A stretch of 12,238 nucleotides of DNA. It comes from CAZMZF01 sp964570765 (GTDB lineage: Bacteria > Zixibacteria > MSB-5A5 > RBG-16-43-9). Every line of letters begins with the position of its first letter. Position 1 is the first letter of the stretch. A program made the translations under genes and the position numbers. The notes below the pieces were generated by a model. It was given only the letters and a program-made list of their open reading frames with translations, was not told where the DNA came from and made no database searches. Of this stretch, positions 4,695-12,238 are shown piece by piece. The stretch is taken from NCBI GenBank assembly GCA_964570765.1, contig CAZMZF010000043.1:1-12238 (forward strand), written 5' to 3'.

Positions 4695-6768
4695 AAAGAA
4701 TATATATAAACCTACTGCACAACAAGAATGGAAAGTTAGAGAGCAGCAACTTCTCTATACTGAAGAGAGTTTACTGCCACAAAACATGCCACACTTACAA
4801 GAATTACGCCCTGCACGCAATCTCTCAGCCATATTCGATGAATGTCATAATTACATTTACGCCAATGAAGGATTGCTCAAGGACAAGATATTTCACGAAA
4901 TGGTAAAATTGATCGTGATGAAACTCTATGATGAGCAGAACGCCACAAAACGGGGTTTGCAGTTTGGAATCACTTCAAACGAGTATAGAAGCATACTTGC
5001 GAATACGCTTAATAACTTTGAAGCACGTATCGAGAAGCTATTCGATACAGTACGAAACAAATATCACTCTTTGTTATCGGACGATTCTCTAAAGCTCAAG
5101 CCTCTGACATTGGCTTATATTGTCGGTCGATTGCAGTATCTGAGCCTGACTCAAACGCCTGGCGACATTAAGGGTGAAGCCTTTCAGACATTCGTCTATC
5201 GGCACCAACGCGGCGACCGAGGTGAATTCTTCACGCCGCATCCTATCGTGAGACTTGCCGTCGAAATGATAGACCCAAAGTCGAATGAAACGGTTATTGA
5301 CCCTGCATGCGGAAGCGGCGGTTTCCTAATTCAAGCTATCTCATACATTTGCCAGAATAACCTGAATATTGATAAAGCCGCCTACATTCAAGAATATATT
5401 CACGGTATTGAGTTTAATCCCGATGTGGCGCTTTCAGCGATGATTCGGCTGGCATTTGAAGGCGGCGCAGGTGCAGAAGTAATCTGTACCAATGCGTTGT
5501 TAGAGCATGGGGAGTTAAACAATGCCTTTGATGTCGTTCTCACAAATCCACCTTTCGGTAGCAAGGGTAAAGTGGAAGACCAGAGGATTCTCAAATCTTA
5601 TTTGTTGGCCCGTAGGTGGAGTAGAACACAAAACGGTGATTGGGAAGTGACAAGAAATGTTCTGGCCGGACAGTCACCCGAAATCTTGTTCATTGAGAAG
5701 AGCTTGAAACTATTGCGCCCTGGCGGGCGAATGGCAATTGTCTTACCAGATGGCATACTTCAAAACGTTTCCAACAGTCATACTAGGTTTTGGATTCGTT
5801 CCCAAACTAAAGTATTGGGCGTTGTGTCCATTCCCCAAGAAGCCTTCGTACCTTTCGGCGCAGGTATCAAGACATCCCTACTTTTGCTCCAAAAACTGCC
5901 ATCCGATACGGAAAAAGTCTTCATGGCTCGTATACAAAAGATTGGTTATGACGTAAAAGGACAGCCCATCTACAAGCGAGATGATGATGGCAGATTGCTG
6001 AGAACATCAGCCGGACTACCCATTGTTGATGACGATATAGACAAGATTGCATCGGCGTATGCTAAATTCCAAACTGGTAAGATTAAAGTCGAAAGCGAAG
6101 CAATCTACAGTGTTCCAGAAACACGGTTAAATGTGCGCATGGATGTAGAACACTTTCAACCCGAAGACCGAAAACTTTTGGAGAAATTGCAGATAAGCGC
6201 AAAGCCGCTAGGCGAAATAACGGATATTCTCAATGAAAGCGATGACTTTCGCTTAGCGTCCAACGGTGAGATACGATACATTGCTATTTCTGACGTTGAC
6301 GCACGTACGATGCAAGTCGTCTCTCAACAGATCATCAAGCCGCACGAAGCACCATCAAGAGCAACGTACCGCGTGCGAACAGGAGATATTATTACAGCCA
6401 TAGCAGGGGCATGCACAGGAACACCACGTCACGCAACTGCATTAATTACTGAAGATGAAGACGGGGCTATTTGCTCTAACGGTTTTGCTGTATTCCGTAA
6501 TATTCACGGTGTAGAGCCGCTTTTTTTGTTGGCCTATATGCGCACGGACTACTATTTACGGCAAGTTAAACGCTTTATGACAGGTCATGCTATTCCTGCA
6601 ATTTCTGTAGAAGATTTATCAAAGGTGCTTGTGCCTATTCCACCGAAGAAATTCCAAGAGAAAATCTCTAATGAGATTGCAACAATTCTATCCAAGCGTA
6701 GAGAAACCTTGAAGGCAGGAGAAAAAGTGGTAGAAGAGACTGAATCTATAATCGGTAAAATGACTTAG
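4675..6768 (+). CDS. N6-adenine DNA methyltransferase fused to a specificity domain (M-S)
   Basis: This 697-residue protein combines an HsdM-type methyltransferase with one HsdS-type target recognition domain. Residues about 50-170 are the helical N-terminal HsdM region. RGDRGEFFTPHPIVRL leads into AdoMet motif I, DPACGSGG (209-216), and motif IV, NPPF (291-294), marks it as an N6-adenine methylase. GQSPEILFIEKSLKLLRPGGRMAIVLPDG is typical of the family. From about residue 490 the protein resembles an HsdS half: GEIRYIAISDVD, GDIITAIAG, GAICSNGFAVFR, then a closing helix KFQEKISNEIATILSKRR. One recognition domain implies a dimer reading a split, symmetric site. AGAGGA precedes ATG 4675 (ATG 4678 is an alternative). 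Base composition seems a little more GC-rich than the neighbours, in keeping with acquisition. Confidence 0.9.
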   Translation: MMKKKSKKNIYKPTAQQEWKVREQQLLYTEESLLPQNMPHLQELRPARNLSAIFDECHNYIYANEGLLKDKIFHEMVKLIVMKLYDEQNATKRGLQFGITSNEYRSILANTLNNFEARIEKLFDTVRNKYHSLLSDDSLKLKPLTLAYIVGRLQYLSLTQTPGDIKGEAFQTFVYRHQRGDRGEFFTPHPIVRLAVEMIDPKSNETVIDPACGSGGFLIQAISYICQNNLNIDKAAYIQEYIHGIEFNPDVALSAMIRLAFEGGAGAEVICTNALLEHGELNNAFDVVLTNPPFGSKGKVEDQRILKSYLLARRWSRTQNGDWEVTRNVLAGQSPEILFIEKSLKLLRPGGRMAIVLPDGILQNVSNSHTRFWIRSQTKVLGVVSIPQEAFVPFGAGIKTSLLLLQKLPSDTEKVFMARIQKIGYDVKGQPIYKRDDDGRLLRTSAGLPIVDDDIDKIASAYAKFQTGKIKVESEAIYSVPETRLNVRMDVEHFQPEDRKLLEKLQISAKPLGEITDILNESDDFRLASNGEIRYIAISDVDARTMQVVSQQIIKPHEAPSRATYRVRTGDIITAIAGACTGTPRHATALITEDEDGAICSNGFAVFRNIHGVEPLFLLAYMRTDYYLRQVKRFMTGHAIPAISVEDLSKVLVPIPPKKFQEKISNEIATILSKRRETLKAGEKVVEETESIIGKMT

Positions 6769-6870
6769 TGAATGAAAGCGACACTTTATATAACAGATCA
6801 TATACACTTCAGGCTGACGTCATCGTCCTTTGGTACATTGCTCCCTTTGGTCGTACCGTCGTATATGCTC

Positions 6871-6931
6871 GAACCGTTACCCTGTGATAAGTTTTCCTTA
6901 TGCAACTCAGGGCAATGAAATTTGCGTATAT
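6871..6931 (+). pseudogene. Diverged CDF gene tail, right copy of the flanking repeat
   Basis: The last 16 codons of a CDF transporter gene, stop included, can be read from GAA 6871 to TGA 6918: E-P-L-P-C-D-K-F-S-L-C-N-S-G-Q against E-C-L-A-C-S-K-F-P-V-C-N-L-G-Q in the intact gene, 9 of 15 identical. Similarity carries on 13 bases past the stop. Upstream of 6871 I see no convincing further match, so it is a remnant. It lies 23 bases before the ileS start, which suggests that a CDF gene once directly preceded ileS. The rest of the 6769-6953 spacer shows no gene. Confidence 0.65.
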
Positions 6932-6953
6932 AATAAACTTGAGGTGATACAAA

Positions 6954-9900
6954 GTGGCATTTAAAGAGATAAAGGAAGATTTTAACTACCCGGAGATGGA
7001 GAAAAGGATTTTATCCTTCTGGAAGGAGAATAAAATCTTCGAGAAGAGCATCCAGAAAAGGAAGGATGCTCCAAAATTTGTGTTCTATGAAGGGCCACCT
7101 ACTGCGAATGGAAAGCCGGGGGTTCATCATGTTATCTCCAGAACAATTAAGGATTTAATCTGCAGATACAAGACCATGCGGGGATACAGAGTGGATAGAA
7201 AAGCAGGCTGGGATACGCATGGGCTTCCGGTGGAGATTGAAGTTGAAAAGGAGCTGGGATTAAAGTCCAAAGCAGATGTGGAAAAATACGGGATTGCCAA
7301 TTTCAATGCCAAATGCAGGGAGAGCGTTTTCAAATATCTAAAAGACTGGGATGAGCTGACTGAAAGGATCGGTTACTGGTTAGATCTAAAAGACGCTTAT
7401 ATCACTTACACTAATGAATATATAGAATCTGTCTGGTGGATTTTGTCTGAATATCACAGAAAAGGGTTGATCTACAAAGGGCATAAGATCGTCCCCTATT
7501 GCCCCAGGTGTGGCACTACCCTTTCGAGCCATGAGGTAGCCCAGGGTTATGAAGAAGTAGAAGATCCTTCAGTATTTGTGAAAATAAGATTGGAAGAGGT
7601 TGAGGATACTTACTTTCTGGTCTGGACAACCACGCCCTGGACTTTAATCTCCAATGTTGCCTTAGCAGTTCATCCGGAAGTTGATTATGTTAAAATCGAG
7701 CACAAAGGTGAGAAGTTAATTCTGGCAAAACCTCTACTGGATAAAGCCATTCGAGGTGAATATAAAATCTTAGAGGAGTTCAAGGGGAAAACTTTAGAGA
7801 AGATAAGATACCTTCCCCTGTTTGAATATGTAAAATTAGACCGGAAAAAAGCGTTTTATGTCTGTTTAGCTGATTTTGTCACAACTGAGGATGGAACCGG
7901 GATTGTGCATATCGCGCCAGCTTTTGGTGCAGATGATTATAATCTCTCAACTGTTTATAACCTGCCTTTAGTCCAGCCAGTGGATTCTACCGGGAGTTTT
8001 ACAGATGAGGTGACCCCCTGGAAAGGACTATTCGTAAAAGATGCAGACCTTTTGATCTTGGAGGATTTGAAAAAAAGAGGGATTCTATATCATTCCGGGA
8101 AATATCTGCATACCTATCCCTTCTGCTGGAGATGCGATTCCCCGTTAATTTATTATGCGCGTAAATCCTGGTATATTAAGACTACAGCCTATAAAGACAG
8201 ATTGATTTCCAATAACAAAAAGATAAACTGGTACCCGGAGGAGATCAAAGAAGGGAGGTTTGGGGAATGGCTGGAGAATAATGTTGACTGGGCACTCTCC
8301 CGGGAAAGGTTCTGGGGAACCCCTCTTAATATCTGGATCTGCCAGAATTGTGGAGAGGAGAAGAGTGTATCGAGTATCGAGGAATTGAGGAAACTGGGGG
8401 AAAATGTTCCTCAAAACCTTGATCTGCATAAGCCGATGATAGACGGGATAACTTTAACCTGTCCGAAATGTAAGGGTTTAATGAAAAGGACACCTGAGGT
8501 TATTGACTGCTGGTTTGACTCCGGCTCTATGCCTTATGCCCAATTTCATTATCCCTTTGAGAATAAAGAATATTTTAAGGAGATGTTCCCGGCTGAATTT
8601 ATCAGCGAAGCGATAGACCAGACCAGAGGATGGTTTTATTCCCTTTTAGCCATATCTGCTTTCCTTTTTGACCAGCCAGCTTACAAGAATGTTATCGTGA
8701 TTGAGTTCATACAGGATAAAGAAGGGCAGAAGATGAGCAAGCATATAGGGAATGTGGTTGATCCCTGGGATGTTTTGAACGTTCAGGGAGCAGATGCCTT
8801 AAGGTGGTATCTGGTCTGGGTAAGCCAGCCCTGGCTTCCTACTCGTTTTGATGTAAATGGGGTTACGGAAGTCGAAAGGAAATTCCTGAGCACCTTAAGG
8901 AATACCTACTCCTTTTTTGCGCTTTATTTCAATATAGATGAAAATTTACTTAAACCCAGTTTTGGGGATTCTGTAGATTTATTTGGTGGAATAGAGAAAC
9001 GCCCGGAGATCGACAGGTGGATTATCTCCAGGCTGAATTCTTTGACCAGAGAGGTGATAGCAGATTTAGATAATTATGATATTACCAGAGCTTCCAGGAA
9101 GATACAGGAGTTTGTGATCGAGGATTTATCTAACTGGTATGTGAGAAGAAACCGCAAAAGGTTCTGGCAATCCGGATTGGATTCAAATAAATATTATGCT
9201 TACCGAACTCTTTGGGAGGTTCTGGTAAGTTTAACTAAATTGATTGCTCCTTTTGTTCCCTTTATCTCAGAGGAGCTCTATCAAGAATTAGTTGTAAAAC
9301 TTGAAGAATCTCATGAGAGTGTGCATTTAGAGGATTACCCTGATTATAAGGAGGAGTTAATCGATCTTAAGTTAGAGGAGAGGATGGATAAGGCCAGGAT
9401 TATAGCCTCCTTGGCCCGGGCAGGAAGGAACAGAGCCGGGATAAAGATCAGACAGCCTTTAGAGAAAATGTTCGTTCTAATACCTCCTCGAGCAAAAAAA
9501 GATGAGCTTGAGCCAATTTTACCCTTGATTTCTGAGGAGATAAATATTAAACATATAAGCCTGGTTCAGGACGAGCTATTTCTGGTCGATTATAAAGCCA
9601 AGCCTAAGTTCCAGTCTTTGGGTCCAAAGTTCGGAAAGAAAGCAAATCAGGTGGCAGAGCTTATACGGTCTTTAAGTTCTGAGAAATTAAAGGAGCTGAA
9701 ATCTCAGGAAAAAATTCGATTGGAGTTAGAGGGTGAAAGAATTGAGCTTTCCTTAGAGGATTTAGAGTTGGAAGAAAAAGAGAAAGAAGGTCTTCTGGTT
9801 GAATCTGGAGATGGATATAAAGTAGGAATCGATACGTATATAAGTGAGGCTTTAAAAGATGAAGGTTTTGCCCGGGAGTTAGTGAACAAGATACAGAATA

Positions 9901-10112
9901 TGAGGAGACAGGCTGGATTTCAGGTTATGGATCGGATTAAAGTTAATATAATTGGAACCGAAAGATTAGAAAAGGCTATAAAATCTTTTGAGGATTATAT
10001 CAAAAAGGAGACTTTAGCAAAGGTTATATCCCACAAGGGAGAGAAAGGAGAACTCTCCTTAGAATGGGATATAAATGGAGAAAAAACAGAAATCTCTGTA
10101 GCCAGGATCTAA
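6954..10112 (+). CDS. ileS: Isoleucyl-tRNA synthetase, IleRS2 type with GVHH signature
   Basis: This full-length 1052-residue class I synthetase attaches isoleucine to tRNA-Ile in the cytosol. YEGPPTANGKPGVHHV carries the first signature at 56-59, read as G-V-H-H where most enzymes have HxGH. The second signature is K593-M-S-K-H597. The CP1 editing domain shows WTTTPWTL near 223 and GTGIVHIAPAFGADD (314-328). Cys pairs C183/C186, C391/C394 and C463/C466 with C503/C506 suggest zinc sites. CWFDSGSMPYAQ and SEAIDQTRGWFYS complete the catalytic core, and the C-terminal part is the helical anticodon region, including NWYVRRNRKRFW. The length and the motif wording fit the eukaryote-like IleRS2 group. 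Start is GTG 6954 with GAGGTGA six bases upstream. The dksA-like gene follows three bases after the stop. Confidence 0.97.
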   Translation: MAFKEIKEDFNYPEMEKRILSFWKENKIFEKSIQKRKDAPKFVFYEGPPTANGKPGVHHVISRTIKDLICRYKTMRGYRVDRKAGWDTHGLPVEIEVEKELGLKSKADVEKYGIANFNAKCRESVFKYLKDWDELTERIGYWLDLKDAYITYTNEYIESVWWILSEYHRKGLIYKGHKIVPYCPRCGTTLSSHEVAQGYEEVEDPSVFVKIRLEEVEDTYFLVWTTTPWTLISNVALAVHPEVDYVKIEHKGEKLILAKPLLDKAIRGEYKILEEFKGKTLEKIRYLPLFEYVKLDRKKAFYVCLADFVTTEDGTGIVHIAPAFGADDYNLSTVYNLPLVQPVDSTGSFTDEVTPWKGLFVKDADLLILEDLKKRGILYHSGKYLHTYPFCWRCDSPLIYYARKSWYIKTTAYKDRLISNNKKINWYPEEIKEGRFGEWLENNVDWALSRERFWGTPLNIWICQNCGEEKSVSSIEELRKLGENVPQNLDLHKPMIDGITLTCPKCKGLMKRTPEVIDCWFDSGSMPYAQFHYPFENKEYFKEMFPAEFISEAIDQTRGWFYSLLAISAFLFDQPAYKNVIVIEFIQDKEGQKMSKHIGNVVDPWDVLNVQGADALRWYLVWVSQPWLPTRFDVNGVTEVERKFLSTLRNTYSFFALYFNIDENLLKPSFGDSVDLFGGIEKRPEIDRWIISRLNSLTREVIADLDNYDITRASRKIQEFVIEDLSNWYVRRNRKRFWQSGLDSNKYYAYRTLWEVLVSLTKLIAPFVPFISEELYQELVVKLEESHESVHLEDYPDYKEELIDLKLEERMDKARIIASLARAGRNRAGIKIRQPLEKMFVLIPPRAKKDELEPILPLISEEINIKHISLVQDELFLVDYKAKPKFQSLGPKFGKKANQVAELIRSLSSEKLKELKSQEKIRLELEGERIELSLEDLELEEKEKEGLLVESGDGYKVGIDTYISEALKDEGFARELVNKIQNMRRQAGFQVMDRIKVNIIGTERLEKAIKSFEDYIKKETLAKVISHKGEKGELSLEWDINGEKTEISVARI

Positions 10113-10115
10113 ATT

Positions 10116-10505
10116 ATGAAGAAAAAAGATCTGGAAAAATACGAGAAGCTCCTTCTGGCTAAAAGGGCTGAGCTGATAGCGGAGATGGGTTTTTTGAAGA
10201 AGGAAGCCCTGGATACTACCATTAAGGACTCCACCGGAGATCTGTCCTCTTATTCTTATCATATGGCTGACCAGGGGACCGATGCTATGGAAAGGGAAAA
10301 GGCATTTCTTTTCGCTTCCAAGAACGGAAGATTGCTCTATCACATCGACGAGGCTCTGCGCCGCATAAAAGACAAAACTTACGGCAAGTGTCAGGAATGT
10401 GGTCAGGAGATAAATACGACCAGATTAGAAGCAGTCCCTCATGCCCGACTGTGCATCTCTTGTAAGGCGAAGGAAGAGAAGAAGAAACTGGTGGAAAGCG
10501 AATAG
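10116..10505 (+). CDS. DksA/TraR family zinc-finger protein
   Basis: This 129-residue protein is of the DksA/TraR/YteA family, small cytoplasmic proteins that reach into the RNA polymerase secondary channel and adjust initiation. The N-terminal ~70 residues form a probable coiled coil, ending in MADQGTDAMEREKAFLF. A four-cysteine zinc finger follows: C92/C95 in YGKCQECGQ and C113/C116 in LCISCKA. The charged tail KAKEEKKKLVESE closes it. The canonical DxxDxA tip motif of E. coli DksA is not visible, so ppGpp-linked action should not be assumed. AGGA at about 10103-10106 lies nine bases upstream of the ATG. It sits three bases after ileS and 19 before lspA, in the same apparent operon. Such a gene beside lspA is common in many bacteria. 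Confidence 0.92.
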   Translation: MKKKDLEKYEKLLLAKRAELIAEMGFLKKEALDTTIKDSTGDLSSYSYHMADQGTDAMEREKAFLFASKNGRLLYHIDEALRRIKDKTYGKCQECGQEINTTRLEAVPHARLCISCKAKEEKKKLVESE

Positions 10506-10524
10506 TCTTTTTAGCTTTTAGGAA

Positions 10525-11037
10525 TTGAAAAACAAAATCTTATGGGTTAGCCTGTCAGTTTTGGTTTTGGACCAATTGTCCAAGGCTCTGATGGCCTCAT
10601 CTATGAAAATGGGTGAGTCCATCTCGGTTTTGGGCAATTTTTTTAGATTGACCTATGTTTTAAATCCTGGTGGCGCTTTTGGGACCAAATTAGGTAGCAA
10701 CATCTTCTATACTATCCTTTCAGTCTTAGCCATAATCGTAGCAGGTTACTTTTTTTTCAAGAGTAAAAGAGAAGATAAAATAGTTTTACTGACTTTGTCC
10801 TTAGTCTTGGGGGGTGCCCTGGGTAACCTTATAGACCGCTTTAGACTCGGAGAGGTTATAGATTTTTTAGATTTCGATTTCATAAATATAAGGATACCTC
10901 CTTTTAAAGCTGGATTTTTTGACTTCTCCGGTTTTTATCTGGACCGCTGGCCGGTGTTTAATATTGCAGATAGCGCAGTAACCATAGGGATGCTGTTAAT
11001 TTTATGGTATGTTATAAAGCCCAGAAAAAAATGGTAG
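10525..11037 (+). CDS. lspA: Lipoprotein signal peptidase (signal peptidase II)
   Basis: This 170-residue inner-membrane aspartyl protease removes signal peptides from diacylglyceryl-modified prolipoproteins. Four membrane segments are visible, near residues 4-22, 57-75, 82-99 and 148-165. Family motifs are N47-P-G-G-A-F52, G100-N-L-I-D-R105, and the catalytic aspartates D113 in EVIDFLD and D149 in FNIADSAV. The stretch between the two aspartates is somewhat long and hydrophobic (IRIPPFKAGFFDFSGFYLDRWP). The start must be TTG 10525: an in-frame TAG at 10519-10521 rules out anything earlier, and later starts would remove the first membrane segment. AGGA lies almost against the TTG, so initiation may be weak or coupled to the dksA-like gene. 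Confidence 0.95.
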   Translation: MKNKILWVSLSVLVLDQLSKALMASSMKMGESISVLGNFFRLTYVLNPGGAFGTKLGSNIFYTILSVLAIIVAGYFFFKSKREDKIVLLTLSLVLGGALGNLIDRFRLGEVIDFLDFDFINIRIPPFKAGFFDFSGFYLDRWPVFNIADSAVTIGMLLILWYVIKPRKKW

Positions 11038-11281
11038 CGTTGATGGTATGGAGTATATCCAAATGGACGCTGCAGGATTCCCTCTCCCCTTGAGGGAGAG
11101 GGCTTCGGCGTGAGCTCAACCGAACGGTTAGGGAGAGGGGGAGATAAAAAAGATATTTTGAATCAACCTCCCCTCTACGAGCCGTAAAGCTTTTATCGGC
11201 TTACCCCTTCTATCAAGGGAGGGGAAATATAATCGTCCTCATCCTAGGAACGGATCCGTAGGATAGGAATGAGGACGCTAC
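11038..11281. repeat. Mosaic palindromic repeat element 3
   Basis: This block fills the gap between lspA and the rluD-type gene. The same 9-bp stem as in element 1, CCCTCTCCC (11080-11088) with GGGAGAGGG (11094-11102), appears here with a five-base loop. The 25-base module at 11176-11200 matches 87-111 but sits within a different flanking hairpin (CCTCCCCT with AGGGAGGGG). A last hairpin pairs CGTCCTCATCCTA (11234-11246) with TAGGAATGAGGACG (11264-11277), one bulge. The block is bounded by GTAGCGT at 11034-11040 and ACGCTAC at 11275-11281, which are inverted copies. No gene or T-run terminator is seen. Confidence 0.75.
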
Positions 11282-11299
11282 GACTCCAGGAAAAATTAA

Positions 11300-12238
11300 A
11301 TGGATGAATTCGTTCAATTAAAAACTACGGTTGAAGATAAAGGTAAGAGGTTAGATTTATTCTTATCCGCAAAAGAGCTTGGACTATCCCGCTCCCGGAT
11401 TCAGAAGTTAATTAAAGAGGGAAAGATTTTAGTTAAAGATAAGCTGGTTAAATCACATTATAAGATAAAAGGTGATGAGAAAATCTCCATTCAGATTCCA
11501 CCTCTTAAGAAATTATCTTTGGAGCCACAGGATATCCCTTTAGATATAATATATGAGGATAAAGACCTTTTGGTGGTGAACAAAGTGGTCGGGATGGTGA
11601 TTCATCCTGCTGCCGGGAATTATAAAGATACTTTAGTCAATGCCCTTTTGTTTCACTGCAAAGATTTATCTGGGATAAACGGGGTTTTGCGTCCAGGTAT
11701 TGTCCACCGTTTGGATAAGAATACCTCTGGACTTTTAGTTGTGGCTAAAAACGATTTTGCACATAATAGTTTGGTCTCACAATTGAAAGATAGAACTCTT
11801 ACCAGAGAATATCAGGCATTCTGCTGGGGTAATCTTACCAAGGAAAAGGGTATAATTGAGACTCTGATCGGTAGATCGGTAAAGGACCGGAAGAAAATGG
11901 TTGTGTTAAGAAAAAATGGTAGGGAGGCTATTACCGAATATGAAGTACTGGAAAGATTTCCACTCGGAGATCGTCTCCGCATAAAGTTAAAAACCGGAAG
12001 GACTCATCAGATCAGGGTTCATTTTTCACATCTAAATCATCCGATAATAGGCGATTCAGAATATGGTGGCAGGAAAAAGCATCTTGGGATGATAAAGGAG
12101 AGTTTGAAGGCTCAAGCAAATCAGGTTTTGAAATTAATTGACCGACAAGCTCTGCACGCCAAGAAAATCGGTTTTGTTCATCCGAGAACTAAGAAATATA
12201 TGGAATTTGAGTCGGAACTGCCTGAGGATATGAAAAAG
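11300..12238 (+). CDS. rluD: RluD-type 23S rRNA pseudouridine synthase, 3' end cut by window
   Basis: This RluA-family enzyme isomerises uridines to pseudouridine, most likely in 23S rRNA helix 69 as RluD does. An S4 RNA-binding domain covers about residues 17-80 (KRLDLFLSAKELGLSRSRIQKLIKEG region). The catalytic domain follows: IYEDKDLLVVNK near 91-102, then the HRLD motif H136-R-L-D139 in GIVHRLDKNTSGLLVV, where D139 is the nucleophile. RLKTGRTHQIRVH-like residues (LKTGRTHQIRVHF) and the late strand HPRTKKYMEFES match the family. The frame is open through the last base, giving 313 codons with no stop, so only a few C-terminal residues are probably missing. AGGA at about 11288-11291 supports ATG 11300; ATG 11304 is not in frame. 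RluC or other RluA paralogues are less likely but possible. Confidence 0.92.
   Translation, partial: MDEFVQLKTTVEDKGKRLDLFLSAKELGLSRSRIQKLIKEGKILVKDKLVKSHYKIKGDEKISIQIPPLKKLSLEPQDIPLDIIYEDKDLLVVNKVVGMVIHPAAGNYKDTLVNALLFHCKDLSGINGVLRPGIVHRLDKNTSGLLVVAKNDFAHNSLVSQLKDRTLTREYQAFCWGNLTKEKGIIETLIGRSVKDRKKMVVLRKNGREAITEYEVLERFPLGDRLRIKLKTGRTHQIRVHFSHLNHPIIGDSEYGGRKKHLGMIKESLKAQANQVLKLIDRQALHAKKIGFVHPRTKKYMEFESELPEDMKK

Noticed and set aside
3708..6768. A complete type I restriction system
   Set aside because: No HsdR helicase or translocase motifs exist in the nuclease, and there is no separate hsdS gene.
6815..6822. TGACGTCA palindrome as a regulatory site
   Set aside because: An isolated 8-bp palindrome with no promoter context is expected by chance.

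Overview
The window reads as chromosomal DNA of an uncultured, moderately AT-rich bacterium. The evidence is a housekeeping gene string (yggS, divIVA, purine nucleoside phosphorylase, ileS, a DksA/TraR-like gene, lspA, an rluD-type gene), all on the plus strand, with nearly every non-coding gap filled by palindromic GC-rich repeats of the kind scattered through genomes of candidate bacterial phyla. I would guess a lineage near Zixibacteria, KSB1, TA06 or WOR-3, but that is an impression from gene order and repeats, not a phylogenetic result.

Layout: 1-261 repeat element holding a terminator-like hairpin; 262-987 yggS, carrying a 12-codon in-frame insert that resembles the intergenic repeats; 988-1111 repeat; 1112-1669 divIVA; 1678-2505 purine nucleoside phosphorylase (starts closely coupled to divIVA); 2506-2686 repeat plus a perfect palindrome; 2687-3589 CDF-family metal efflux gene; 3586-6768 a restriction-modification module (a possible 41-codon ORF, a PD-(D/E)XK nuclease, and a fused methyltransferase-specificity protein); 6769-6953 spacer containing a diverged second copy of the 3' end of the CDF gene; 6954-10112 ileS; 10116-10505 dksA/traR-like; 10525-11037 lspA; 11038-11299 repeat; 11300 to the right edge an rluD-type pseudouridine synthase, cut by the window end.

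How it fits together: the flanking genes serve translation (IleRS, RluD-type enzyme), lipoprotein maturation (LspA), PLP homeostasis (YggS), polar growth or division (DivIVA) and purine salvage (PNP). The restriction-modification module looks like a later arrival: it sits between two related copies of the CDF gene tail (48 bases including the stop codon aligned in the same frame, 38 identical). It has no helicase subunit, so it looks like a type II system related to, but simpler than, type I.

The points most worth a second look are: the duplicated CDF tail around the restriction-modification module; the unusual nuclease plus M-S fusion architecture; the GVHH (instead of HxGH) signature in IleRS, which published work links to extreme mupirocin resistance; the repeat-derived insert in YggS; and the nested, mosaic construction of the intergenic repeats.
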